DNA of 64,000 bases from Capillidium heterosporum (GCA_016630905.1 WBMQ01000011.1:992001-1056000); one strand, 5' to 3'; shown: positions 48,414 through 60,730, numbered from the stretch's first letter. A program made the numbers and translations. Notes: generated from the sequence alone by a model not told the origin.

Positions 48414-50848
48414 TAATTTGATAGCATGTACGCTTGAAGTAAGTTAGAATGTAAGGAACTGATGACTGGTAGAGTTATCGTCGAAAATGGTTTGTAATAA
48501 ACATTTTTTTAAACTTGATATATATCAGTGGATTTATTGACCTCCACTACTTATTATAAGTACATATATGCTGGTTTATATTGTACTTACTACAGATTTA
48601 ATTATATTAGCTTCAATCCTCAGCATTGGGGGCGTAATATATTTTGTTAATAAGGCTGTTGATGGATGTCAACTTAACCAAAATTACTTTACCAAATTGC
48701 TATGAGAGCTATTGATCTATTAAAATACAAATTTCTTTCCAGAGGTAGGTGATAGCTCCGACAATTGGAATACTGGTTTTTAAAATAACTTTCAGCCAAC
48801 CCTTCAAGACCAAAATAAATAAGCTATAGTTTAAGCTGGATCGCCTTGGCCATTTTTGATACTGATTTCAATTTTGTTAAGATCGAAGACGGTGATAGAG
48901 TGATCTTTTAGCTCGTTATTGATCGGGTATTATTGGAACCAAGTTTGCAAAGATGATTTTTCCGATTATTCACGTATGCTTTGACGAACCTCTTTTGGAT
49001 TTAAAGGTATGGTGAAATATCCTATCTACATAGAATAAATACTAGCTTTGGTTGATTTTGTAGCTCATACATTCTTCGTAATTGTTGTTTAGAATTAACA
49101 CTTTTTAAAATATATGTATTGAAATCTAGAGTTTATAAATTACTAGATAATTTGTTGTAAAAGTGGCCTTATAAAAACCAATTTTATATTCATGATATAT
49201 ATATTTGGATTATAATCAGTCATAATGCTATGAATAGAGTTCACAGCTCCAACTCTCAAGAAACTTACTTTTCGAAAATCAAACTGATGATAAAAATGGA
49301 TATTTTAGCTGGCTATCTCGATATTTGACTATCAAAGCCCTTGGACTAACTAGTTTTAAGTATATTTTTCTTGTGTTTGTTCGGCTTGCTTAGTCTAGCT
49401 CAAATTTTAGTCTTTTTAGAAGATTCATGCCAAACTTATTTAAAAGCTGAAACACCTTTAGGTTAAAGTTTGCTCCAAATATACTTTTATAAAGGTGCCG
49501 ATAAATTTGCTAAATATGTTCAATAAAACTCTGCTTCCGCTTTGAACCTAAATAGAAAGTAAAATCGAGCAGCCAGATCAGCTAACGAATTTGAATACCC
49601 ATCCAGGGACGCTAAGCTTACAAGCTTGAAATTTTGAGGAAGCTGCCTCATCAGTAATTATAAATCCCCTTCAAATTTAATATACTAACGAGAGACCTTT
49701 TTCCATATACAATTTACTGTAAATTGTCGCCAAAGCCAACTCAAAAATAATCAACAAATTCACTTGATGTATTGATCTATACATATGCCTCAGTAACTAA
49801 AGCCTTCAATAAAAGCTAATTTGCAATATCCTTACCAAGAATATCAAAAAAATTACATTGGTGACCTATACCATTTTCGAAATATAAGACGCCCAAACTT
49901 TACTGCCTTTCCCACAACTTTTTGGAAAATGCTTTATCCAAAAAAGGAGATGATTCGAAGCCAAAAATTCTTAATTAATTAGGGACTATATAGAGGTATC
50001 CTCCCGAAATATGGGTGGACGGTGTAAATCTGCAAGTAGCTGGGGTAACCTTCTTCTCTTTCTTTCGGAAATCTTGAGCTACCTTTTCCTTTACATCACT
50101 TACTATACACGTGCTGTAGTTTCGAACGATAGTTGGTTCAAAGTTTAAAGCTGGGTAAGGAATAGTCGATAACAAGGTTATATAAATAGATGAAAGGTAC
50201 TCCGTTTCAAATTTAATGTCGAAGCTATAAGTGGGTGGAGAACTTGCAGGAAGGATGGGTGGTCAGCGGGACTTTAAGGTGTTAAAAATAGGTCGTCCTT
50301 TCTTTTAGAAGATAGGATAACTACTTCAAGATTTAAGAACATTCTTGAAATGGTGGCTTAAAGCGGCTTTAGCAAGTCGAAATCTATACCTAATTTCGAT
50401 AGTATCTGATCAAAGTTAAATACATATTTCAAGGTAGATATATATATAACATAGCAATATAAATATAAGTTTCGGCTCTATATTTTATCAAAATCGAGGT
50501 GGAAATTCTTGGCCCAAAGTTATTGAAAAGTTTATTGACAGGGAGCACCCATAACTTTTTGTCTAATTCAAACCAGAGAATATAAATTGGAGAATAGTTA
50601 CCGTCAATCACCTTATTACAACATAGGAGGTGCATCCCAGCTCAAGGTTTGGGGACTTGGTTTCCAATGAATAATTAAATTCAGAACCCAAAGGACGCTT
50701 TGTTTTGATAACGATAACTAATTTGATTATGCAGATCTACTTATTAAATTAAATTAAGATATATAAATACCTATCACCCCAAACTTTTTAAAACTAACTA
50801 CGACGCAAAGTTCACCTTAGATCGACTCCAAAAAGTAGTAATTCCAAA
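48414..50848. other. Long spacer with possible relics
   Basis: No intact gene. Minus-strand pieces around 49560-49660 (LPQNFKLVSLASL) look leucine-rich and could be a further F-box relic. Minus-strand frames at 49975-50175 (ISGGYLYIVPN) and 50429-50690 (NYSLETKSPNLELGC, DGNYSPIYILWFELD) weakly resemble the plus-strand relic at 31640-32052. The last 200 bases are the promoter of the phosphate permease. Confidence 0.35.
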
Positions 50849-52340
50849 ATGTTAGATCAATATACCTGGTTGTTTGCCATAACGGTGATCGTAGCTTTCA
50901 TCGATGCCTACGGTATAGGCGCCAACGACGTAGCCAACTCCTTCTCCACCTCAGTTGGGTCCCGCTCCATCACCTTGAAGCAAGCCTGCATTATAGCCGT
51001 CTTCACCGAGTTCTTTGGCGCCTACCTGTTAGGTGCTGAGACAGCATCCACCCTATCCAAATCCATCATCGACATCACAGCCTTCAAATCTAACCCTCCC
51101 CTTTTGATGTTGGCTATGTTCTGTGCTTTGGTAGGCAGTTCGACCTGGACTCTGATCGCCACTCGACTAGGCTGGCCCGTATCAACAAGTCACGCCTATC
51201 GTAGGTGCCATCATGGGGGTAGGTATTGCTGGTTACGGCCCCGGCTCTGTACACTGGGGTTATGACGGGGTAGCTAAGATCGTAACTTCCTGGTTTGTCT
51301 CACCTTTAACCGCTGGTATCGTTGCCAGTTTGATCTTCTTAGTTACCAAGTATTTGGTCCTCGTCCACGAAAACTCCTTTGAACGTGGGTTGAAGGCTAT
51401 CCCCATCTATTTCGGCATTACAGCCGCCATCAACATCTTTTACGTCATCTTCAAGAACGGTAAGGGCGCCGACAGTTTAGATATTCCCATGCTAGTTGGT
51501 GTAACTGCTGCCGTCTCAGTTGCTGTCGCCTTGTTTTGCTGGTTCTTTGTAGTGCCTTGGCTGCGTCGCAAGTTGAAGCATGACGAGGATCTGAAATGGT
51601 ACCATGTCTTTGTCATGCCAGTCTTGAAACCTCAGCCCAAACGCAGCGATAGGAGCTTGGAGGCCGCCAACAAGAAGGAATTGGACGCTGAAGTCGAACC
51701 CCCAACTACTTTCTTTGGTAAAGTTAAGCATGCTTTATTGAAAGGTGTCAGTACCGACATCCACCAGGTTGATAGTGAACACATAGCTGAAGTTATGGAA
51801 TCTGCCGTCAGATATGATAATGATACAGAGTACATGTACTCTACCTTACAGGTCGTCACTGCCTGTATGGCTTCATTTGCCCACGGTTCCAACGACGTAG
51901 CTAACGCCATTGGTCCATTATCAGTCGTTTACAACATCTGGCAGAACGAAGTTGTCAATGAGAATATCCCTGTCCCGGTCTGGATCATTATATTCGGTGG
52001 TATCGCCATTGACATCGGTTTATGTACCTACGGCTACAACATCTTTAAAGCTCTAGGTGCCAAGATTACCTATCTATCACCTAGTCGTGGGTTCTCCATG
52101 GAGCTGGGTACCTCATTGACCGTCATCACTGCCTCTAAGATTGGTTTACCGGTATCTACTACCCACTGTATCACGGGAGCTACTGCTGCTGTAGGCTTAT
52201 GTAATGGTAACGCTGGTAGTATCAACTGGAAAATGTTGGGTTGGTGCTTTTTCAGCTGGTTCTTGACTCTACCTTTTGCTGGTGTCACGGCTGGCTTGAT
52301 CTTCTTCCTTTGCTCGAGGTCACCTACCATAGTGTTGTAA
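50849..52340 (+). CDS. PiT-family inorganic phosphate permease (Pho89/Pho-4 type), +1 frameshift
   Basis: A PiT (SLC20-type) cation-phosphate symporter of the plasma membrane. Both family signatures are present: GANDVANSF (about residue 25) and GSNDVANAIGPL in the second half, with paired repeats PVSTSHA and PVSTTHC. About ten hydrophobic segments flank a long hydrophilic loop in the middle, the usual layout. The frame changes once: at GCC (51194-51196), T at 51197, then ATC GTA GGT. Omitting the T reads SHAIVGAIMGVGIAG, exactly the conserved repeat; otherwise the first frame runs on to a stop at about 51265. Corrected length about 496 residues. No intron fits the change. Confidence 0.88.
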
Positions 52341-53872
52341 ATTATTTATTTTCTGGTTTAGAGTTTACAAGTTGTATAGAAGCAGTAAAAGTATATTTTA
52401 TTCAATCTTTTAGTTACCTGTTTGTTGCTTTGAGATATGTGTAAATAGATGTATATGCCCTTGTAAATTAGCCTAGTATATTGTAATAACAACCATGTAT
52501 CTATTCAAATATTTCCTGAGAAACCCCTACAAAAATTTAACTAGAAATCTAAATATTTGAATAAGTATAGGCAAAGTTACACTTAATTAGGCTTTTTTGC
52601 AGGTCCAAATCACTGGTATGAGTGAATATAGCAGCCCTAGTCATATACAACTGATAAATATACTCACTATTTTAGAATTTTTCCATCTAAACTGATGGAA
52701 GACTACATTCCTATTCATATAAGAATCAAAACCTACAGATGAGTTTTTGCAATAGTGGCTTTGAGGTTGCTACGGTAAATCCTAAATCTAATATATCAAT
52801 TTGAAAGTTTAAATTTGGGTATATATGTAGTATAGTTCTATAGCAATCTTCATTTGACATTCATTTTCTCTTATCAAAAATAAAAGGAACCTTGACGTCT
52901 CTAAAAGATATTCTGATATCTCCAAATTTGCGATTGAAGAAACTACTGCTCTAGGCCTATCTGACAAATTTTTAACTACATAAACTTGGAAATTATATAT
53001 AATAGCCTACGCTCTATAAGTATATCGGCATTTGACTATAGTATATCTCCAACTGAGATATAGTAAGGATATTGTGAACTAGATCGAATGATTGTGAAAT
53101 TGTGGTGTATATTCATTTGAATACGATTCTGTAGTAGTACTTTACAAATATTGCAATTGTATACCATTGTAGGTAGATATTATTACTAAACTTCATGCTT
53201 ATTAATTATAATAGTGCTCCCTTCCATTGAAAGCTCATATAAATAGGATTATTTTTATTATACAAATTTCAATAAATCGAAAAAGTAAATAAAGGTATAT
53301 GGCCGAAATAAACTATTATTATAAAAGTAAAATTTTATTCTATGTTGATATTAAAACAAGCATATGTATTAACCCACACTTATAATTTGACCCTAATCTG
53401 ACTTTATATAGTTTATTCATATATGTATATCACATAAAAATACGTGTAAGAATTTACAAAAACTAATAAACACATCACTAGTCACCAAATAGTAACCTTA
53501 TTATAAAGATGAAATATCGAGTCTATTACAGCTATATAAGTTCATAGTTTTGATTATAAGTATAAAAAGCCTAGTGAACAAAAGTTCAAGATAAATAACT
53601 TATACATGAAAGTCTATACCTCTACATCCAAATTAAAATATCAACTGTCAGTAATTGAAATATGATACAAATTTCAGACCGACTTCTCATCCAACCTGTC
53701 AAATCTAAATGAGTAGTTGACCATTTCCAAAGATAGCAAGTTGGGGAACTCCATCGCTTCCTTTAATCCTCACAGGATAATACCTATAGTAAGTAGGGTT
53801 ATTAATGCGGATTCGAAGACTATAATAAGCTTTCAGTTTGGATATAAACCTAACGAAAATGTAAGTGAAGCC
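52341..53872. other. AT-rich spacer
   Basis: The 3' flank of the permease and an AT-rich stretch. A 63-codon plus-strand frame (53717-53908) overlaps the next relic and is unsupported. Confidence 0.5.
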
Positions 53873-54562
53873 TTACAAGGCTTGCATCTTAAAGACTCGA
53901 AGCCCTAAACTCGACGTAAAGTCATTTGATCGGAAGCAACTGAAAAGCACCAAGTGTTTAAGGTAGGTGAAAGTGCCGAATATGTAGACAGTCATGATGT
54001 ATTTGTCACTGCTGTGGAATGAAATCTTCAGGCCGACCAGGCCATGTAATCTCAAAAAGCTCAAAGTGTCAGCAGCTTTACAGAAGCTGAGGCCGAGACT
54101 CATTAAATTGCTCCATCTGCTTTTCAGCATACCATGCTTTAGGGAATGTATCTGTAAAGCATACCATTTGAAATTGAGCCAGAAGTAAGGGTTGGAAAAG
54201 TGGCTGTACAATCACTTGGGCTGGTTATTGAAGCTCTCGATCTGAAGTTTGACTATGGAATTCAAGGTAGGTAGCATGTTCTTCAGCTTACTGATAATGA
54301 TTATTTTTAGTAGCGAAAGGATCTTCAAGTTGGATAGGTTATGTCTGGTGTACTGGAATATAATGCTACTAAACGTGATTTTGTCAGGGTAAAGGTGCTT
54401 CAAAACTGGGTTGAAGCACTTGCAAAATGGAAGGTTGTGGAAAAAATTTCCAATTAGGATATATTGCTTCAAGTTCTGTAGCTTGGATATAAATGTAGTA
54501 TTGAAGCTACAATAGGTATCTAACAGTAAAATGTAATATTTTAGCTTAATATACCGCTTCAA
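53873..54562 (-). pseudogene. Leucine-rich F-box-family gene interrupted by a single TGA
   Basis: Two minus-strand open pieces (54562-54212 and 54211-53873) lie in the same frame, separated only by TGA at 54214-54212, for about 229 codons in total. They carry leucine-rich motifs (LSNLKILSLLK, LNSIVKLQIESF, LHGLVGLKISF, FTYLKHLVLF). No F-box N-terminus was found upstream (54600-54760 is broken), so this is probably a truncated, recently dead member. Confidence 0.6.
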
Positions 54563-55937
54563 ATCGTTTTTGGAAAATTGAATAAAATAGTCCGACTAGA
54601 TAGCCCATTCTTAGTAAACCTTGATATAGCTGGCGGATATGTGAAAATATAGATACATATTGATGGTAGACGCCTTTTAAATATCAGTTGTACTTGACTA
54701 TGCAGTTTTTCAACTTGAAGCTCTATTGGATGGCTGCAAATTTACAAACTTGCAAAGTGATACAATAGTTTAAACAGTTATATATTAAAACCTATAAACC
54801 TCATATATAACAGCAGACAGCCTTTTATTTTCCTATACAATAGTAAATCGAATTATTTAACATTTATAAAGATAGTTGTAGTAAGTAATTCCTACCTTTT
54901 TTAAAGCTTATTTAAATGTAATTAGGACTATTAGCTTTATTACAAGCTTATTATATAAGCCTTAAATTTCACTTTTCTATATACTGTTAAAATTAAATAA
55001 TAATATTATATACCTATAAAAATAAGCTGTAATCTCACATATATGAAATATGTATACTATATAAGTTTGTCTAATTTAGATTATTAATAGTTAGAGAAAT
55101 GCGAAATTATATTCTATTTTAAGAAATTTATAATTTTAGATTTATATATTTTATAGTATCTATAGCAACATATCCAAATATTTAATTATCAATAGCAATA
55201 CATTATAATTATATACGTAAAAGGTCTCTAATTACTATATATTAAACTTTTGTATTAGTAGGTAAAATCTTTATCAATTAGATTGCTTTAAAGTTTCTAT
55301 TTTCTGTATTGCAATTTTTGGATGAGTTTTTCAAGTAGAAGGTTTGATTTCATTCTTTAGTTAGGCACAGTTTAAAAGTTAACTTTGCGCATTTTATAAA
55401 ATAAATATGGAACTAAGCTTTGAACATAAGGGGTTTCGAAATCCTATTAAATTAGCGTGGATAATATTTTAGTTTATGTTCTCACTGAACAAAGTTTATA
55501 GCTGATAAACTATTGTCCCTACAGCCGTATAAAGCTAGTTGATTCAAAGGCTTTAGTAGTGCAAGTTTAGATAGGCAAATAAATCTTTAAGATTGTCTTT
55601 ATTTAATTTAGAAGATAGTTTTCCAAATAGTTAAAACTCGAAACTTTTGTTATACTATCATCCAAGAAGATTGGAATCAAGTATACTTAAACTCAAGTTT
55701 AACTTTTAGTTATATACCTTTACAGCCTAATAGGATAGAATCATAGACACTATATATATATATTTTAAAAAATGAATCCTATACTATTATAAAAAGTATA
55801 TGGTATGCTTCAAAATCAACATTGAAAACCATTTATAACTTGAATTTAAAGCTTTCATAAGTTGATGTTCCCTTTATCTAGATATAAAATGCCACTATTG
55901 ATATATCTCAAAATAAATCGACAAAAGCATGGGGCGT
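54563..55937. other. Very AT-rich spacer
   Basis: Among the most AT-rich parts of the window (about 54900-55400), with no frame worth calling. Minus-strand stops in the first 200 bases may be the lost N-terminus of the relic on the left. Confidence 0.5.
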
Positions 55938-57089
55938 TTAGTATTTAATCCACCTTGCAAGCTCAGTTTCATCTTTAGATACGGTAACGAACTGTAAGTT
56001 CAACTTGCCTGCAGTTTGTATATCTTCAAAATTAACGTTTGAAAACACACTGTTGGTACTTGGTAAATGCTTGATGATGAGGTTGATAAAGCTAAGCAGC
56101 TGAATCAAAACTGTATTCAAAAAGTTGATGCTTAGACTATTATTATCCAAAAGTTTTATACGAGTAATTGGACTTGTATACTTGCACTCTTTCGAACAAC
56201 CTTTCTTTATTATCTTGAATTGTCAACTACGTAAGTTTAGGTAAGGAAAATAATACTTATAACAACGTACTATCAAAAGTTTTGTGGATGTAGAAATTGA
56301 CATACTCCGATTACGGGTTTTACAAGGTTATCTAAAGATAAAGAGCCAGCCATCAAGCTTAAACTTTTCAATATATCCAGCTCCTGTGCAAAACTACTTA
56401 AAACCATCGATTGAGGTATCGGCATCCAACTTATATTTCAAGTTTGATAGTTTAAGGAAACATTTCAAAGGGATGATGGCTATAAATTATAGATATTGGT
56501 CGTGTAGGTAAATCTCCTCAAGTTAACAAAAGTAGCTGCAACTATAGGTTGATCAGAATAGAAATAGTTGAGACTCGAGGCTAAGCTTTGTAAGTTAGAA
56601 TGGTTGGAGTTGATATTAATTAGGATGCGATGTTACTGTAGACTAGGAATAAATTCAACGACTTCAGGTTGAGGATGTAAAACGTATCTAAAACATCCAA
56701 ACATTTGGTGTCTTCACTAAGCAACAAAAGTTCAGTTATTTTGAAGTAGCATTGGTTTGAAAGCAGCAGGTAGAGTCTCTTTAGGTGTAAATTGATGAAG
56801 GATATAAAACTGTCTAAGATAGGCGAGGTGATACTTGTGGTCATCCAGGATATTGTGTGGGACGTATCTCAACTTTTTGACGAATTTATTGTAGTTTTTA
56901 GTGTGCTAATATAGCTGGGACTAACTTTCGTCAAGAACAGGTTATTGTAAAAATCTTTTGGTAGAGGTTTGGTAGTATTAAATCATTGAAATATTAGCTA
57001 GAGACGTAGGTTAAAGAGGTGTTCCGGCTCCAAAATTTTAAAATATCCTCGGCTATCGGGTCTGATAAAGTGTCAAAGTAACTATCCAT
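55938..57089 (-). pseudogene. Decayed F-box gene, minus strand
   Basis: ATG 57089 begins MDSYFDTLSDPIAEDILKFW, an F-box start, followed by ILPNLYQKIFTI and then stops. Leucine-rich pieces follow at 56844-56620. The last piece (56150-55938, TAGKLNLQFVTVSKDE, ARWIK) matches the C-terminus of the intact gene at 36727-38019 (TGNLKLQFLNAPRNE, INWIK). Family membership is clear from both ends. Confidence 0.75.
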
Positions 57090-57480
57090 CGCTACCAGTT
57101 TGTGATTTTTACAAAGTAGAAGAATTCGCCTATTTTATATTAATTTTTTGAGAACATGGATGTGGTATGCCTCATTTAGCTTAATTTTAAGTAGCGAGTC
57201 GAGAGTTTGCTTCCCTTCATCTATTTCTCTTACTAAAAGTTTAATTGACATCATTTTGAATACAAGGTTGCGTTGGAATCGATAACTGTAAAGTATATGT
57301 AGATAAGCGGATGTTATATACAAGCTTTGACAAAGTAGCCACATTTAATATATAGATCATAGTGGGATAGATATAGGCTATACCATTTATTATAATTAGT
57401 AGTTCACTATTCTAGATGAACTTGTCTAGAAAGTATTCTTCCTTACCATCATCAATATTTTACTCAAAATCGGCACATAA

Positions 57481-59135
57481 TTACTTATGCCTTACCAGCT
57501 TGACTATAAATCCAATATAGGCAGTGGCTACAAGGGAGCCTACCAATGTTAACGCCCAAGAGTTTTGGAACAGATCGATCTGTTGAATAACCAAGTGACC
57601 AACCAAAAATCCGTTGAAAGCAAGTAGGACAACCGTTACTAAAGTGTAGGCTAGCTGGGAGCTTTTGCTAAGGGCAAACATCCTACCCATGACTTTCTCA
57701 TCGGCAACTAAGGCCAATAATGGGATGAGGGCAAAGGGGAGTTGAAGCGACTGCAGCGCGTTGAGGTACTCTCCCAATGTATCGAGATGGTTATTGGCAA
57801 GTACAGCTACCAGCATCGAGGGAACCAAGGCTACCGATCGTGTGAAAGTGACGCGCTGCCAGGCCTTGACATCGAACTTCCAGAACCCTTCCATGACGTA
57901 CTGGCCTGCTAAAGTTCCGGTCATGGTGGATGATTGTCCGGCAGCTAACAGGCCAACTGCCCAAAGGTACTTGGCGTTATCTCCCAGAACTGATGATAAA
58001 GCTCCAGCTGCATCGGCCAAACCTACATTGAACTGGGGTTGGCTGTCGTTCGAGTAGTAAAAGACTTGGGCAAAGACAACCATTATGGAAAGGTTAATAA
58101 AGAAGGAGACTGATAGTGCTAAGGCAGATTCGATAAAGAAATACCAATTGGCCAACTTGACATCACGCTTGGATGGGTTTACTCGGTCAATATCCTTACG
58201 TTCGGCGACGAGGGCTGAGTGCAAGAAGATGTTATGGGGCATGATGATGGCACCAACCATAGCAACCGCTTGGACTGCAGCATATCTGGGTACAGTGGGA
58301 ATGACTAAGCCTTCGACTATCGAAGGCAAATGTGGTTTGGCTAGGACCATAGAAGCTACAAAGCAGAACGCCATAGTGGCGATCAAGGCCATAAAGAAGG
58401 ACTCTAACTTTTTCATGCCAAAACGGTGTAGTAAGAGAAAGGTGAAAGTATCGAAAGCAGTGATGATGACACCCAACCAAAGGGGAAACTTGAAGAGGAT
58501 TTGTAGTGCAATGGCTGTTCCTACAACTTCTTGAATATCAGAACCAATGATGGCTAGTTCACACATCAGCCATAAAATAGTGGCAATCCAAGCAGGGTAC
58601 CTACGTTTAATATGATAGGCGAGATGTCTTCCAGTAGTTACTCCTAGCTGAGAAGCCAAATTTTGGATTAAAAGGCCCAGTATGTGAGCCCAAAGTAAAA
58701 TCCATAACAATCTAATAAACTTTAGTCAAATGAAAAGGGGCTAATCTTACCTGTTGCCACATAGAGCAGCTGCTTGGAGATCAGATTCCAAATTCCCTGG
58801 ATCTAAATATGCTATTGACCTAGATGTTTAAGAATATCGTAAAAGTTAGATACATTTAGAACTGTAAAATACATTAACCAACCAGGCCCACAAAAAGCCC
58901 AAAACCGTTTCCATGAAAAGCCTTCTTCAAACAAGTTGGCACTTAAACTTAGCTGACTTGGCAACAGATGGCTTTTCAACTTGTTGGTTGGTTTGGAAAG
59001 GTAGTAGATAGACTCAGCATTGGCAGTTGGATCGGAGAGCGGAGTACGTTCATCATTACTTTCGGTTGATAATGTACGAAATCTTGCGTTCGTCAAGTTG
59101 GAGTTTGAGGCTGAAGACCTATCTTTGGGAACCAT
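57481..59135 (-). CDS. NRAMP divalent metal transporter, intact copy
   Basis: Three exons (59135-58873, 58819-58751, 58711-57481) splice in phase to 520 residues. The first junction creates PGWLMSIAYLDPGN, containing the DPGN metal-binding motif of the first membrane helix, and helix 6 has IIMPHNIFLHSALV with the MPH motif. About eleven hydrophobic segments follow the NRAMP plan, with a cytosolic N-terminus of about 70 residues. The family moves Mn2+, Fe2+ and related ions with protons; in fungi (Smf proteins) it works at the plasma membrane, endosome or vacuole. A second, broken copy lies inverted at 61412-62913 and shares both introns. Confidence 0.94.
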
Positions 59136-59928
59136 ATATCTTACCTACCGTACGTTGAAAGCTCAGTGTTGGGAAGGTTATGTTGGGTCTGCTAATAAAC
59201 AAGTTGAAATTTGGTCGGCGGTTTTCCAATTTCTGCCTATTTAGTTGGCTAGTATTTGAAATTAATACGATCTGATTAACGAATAAGCTTAACTTATTAG
59301 CAGTTACTAATACATCCATTTGCTAATTTCGAAGGAGCTTGGTTTGTTTGACCACGTTCCCAAAGTTGCCAATTTTCAAGGTGCTTATTCTTTTCAAAGT
59401 TTTACTGGCTAATCTTTGGATTGGGTTACTAAGATTACACCTTTTCACATCTCTATTTGAGTAATTTGTTTAAACTTTTAGAAATTTTTACTTGACTTTT
59501 GGAGAATGTACAACAAGGCTTGGCAAAATAATTGGAATAAAGATTGCATTTTCAAGCCATTAAAATTTAGCAGTCAAGCAACAAAGGAATAGAAGACAAG
59601 GTCACGGGATTGGTTTGCATATGATACTGTTCAGAATTATATGATGTAAACTCTATAGTAAAAACTCGGCAGATAGCACATGCTATTTGAACTTATATCT
59701 CACCTTCCAATCAGTGCCTTATATTTAGCTTATCCTTGATATCTGTTCGGTAGTTCCACCATTGTTGTGCCGAAAATCGAAGTTGTTCTTTAAGAAATCG
59801 GTAACTTTATCACTTTTAGACTTTAGGGATTAGACCTGTTTCAAAGATTACGAAAGTCATCCTTACAAAAGTTTGTCTGCCACTCAGTTCAGAAGTTTTT
59901 CAAGTCTAAAGAGATACCTACCAGAAGC
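59136..59928. other. Divergent spacer between NRAMP and the elongase
   Basis: Contains the promoters of both genes. The short frames here (59119-59319 minus) look like shadows or 5' UTR. No gene seen. Confidence 0.55.
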
Positions 59929-60730
59929 ATGTTTTTAAATACATACATTTCAAAGTATGAAGATTTACCACTAAGCCAACTTTACCCAACCCTTATCCCA
60001 TTTAAAAATTCAATAGCGTTGGTGCTAGTATACCTAATCGTAACTAAAATCTGGGCCAACCTCAATCAGAATGAAGGCACTGATAAGAAGCCGAGTTCCA
60101 GCTCTACATCACCTTTGTTGAAGTGGTTTATCAGTTTACATAACCTCTTTTTATTGATATTTTCTTTTATGACCTTCATTCATGTATTCCCAGCAACCGC
60201 AACTTCTTTCCTTACTAGTGAAAATATAAAGTCCGCCTACTGTGATACCAACCAAGAGCTTATGAAGTCGAGTTTGTTCTACTGGTCCTGGCTGTTCTAC
60301 CTATCCAAGTACTACGAGATGTTGGATACCGTCATAATATTGTTGAAAGGTAAGATTCCTTCTCTGTTACAGAGCTATCACCACGCTGGCGCTATATTCG
60401 CTATGCAGCTCCTAGTATACTACCGCAACCCAGGCTTCATTTATATTCCTATCCCTTAACTCTTTCATCCACACCATTATGTACCTCTACTACTTTTTAA
60501 CTACTTTGGGATATAAACCTAGTGGTAAGCGATACATCACCTTCCTGCAAATTACCCAATTTATCGTTGGAAATAGTACCGTCGTATGGTACTACTTTTT
60601 AGATAGCTGCTTGTCAACTGGTCAGATCGTTGGTATTACCTACAACATCGTTTACGTCGCTCCCCTTATGGTCATGTTCTACAACTTTGCTATCAGTAAT
60701 TATTTTAAAAGTAGTGTTAAGAAAGAATAA
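59929..60730 (+). CDS. ELO-family fatty-acid elongase (3-ketoacyl-CoA synthase), QxxHH type, frame change
   Basis: An ER membrane enzyme that condenses malonyl-CoA with acyl-CoA in very-long-chain or polyunsaturated fatty-acid synthesis. Landmarks: SKYYEMLDTVIILLKGK, then LLQSYHHAGA in place of the usual HxxHH box (the first His is Gln), and LNSFIHTIMYLYYFLTTLG. Several hydrophobic segments fit the seven-helix ELO fold. The first frame runs into TAA at 60457-60459 (ATCCCTTAAC, 60451-60460); one base further the frame continues to 60730. Either one base is extra or two are missing; family spacing (a residue before LNSF) slightly favours two missing. Corrected length about 266 residues, normal for the family. 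Confidence 0.88.

Noticed and set aside
57135-57344. 69-codon minus-strand frame between the F-box relic and NRAMP
   Set aside because: No similarity, upstream of the relic's start, and AT-rich; probably chance.
58085-58534. 149-codon frame antisense to NRAMP, repeated antisense to the second copy (61858-62307)
   Set aside because: It is conserved only because it is the reverse frame of a conserved transporter; no independent evidence of coding.
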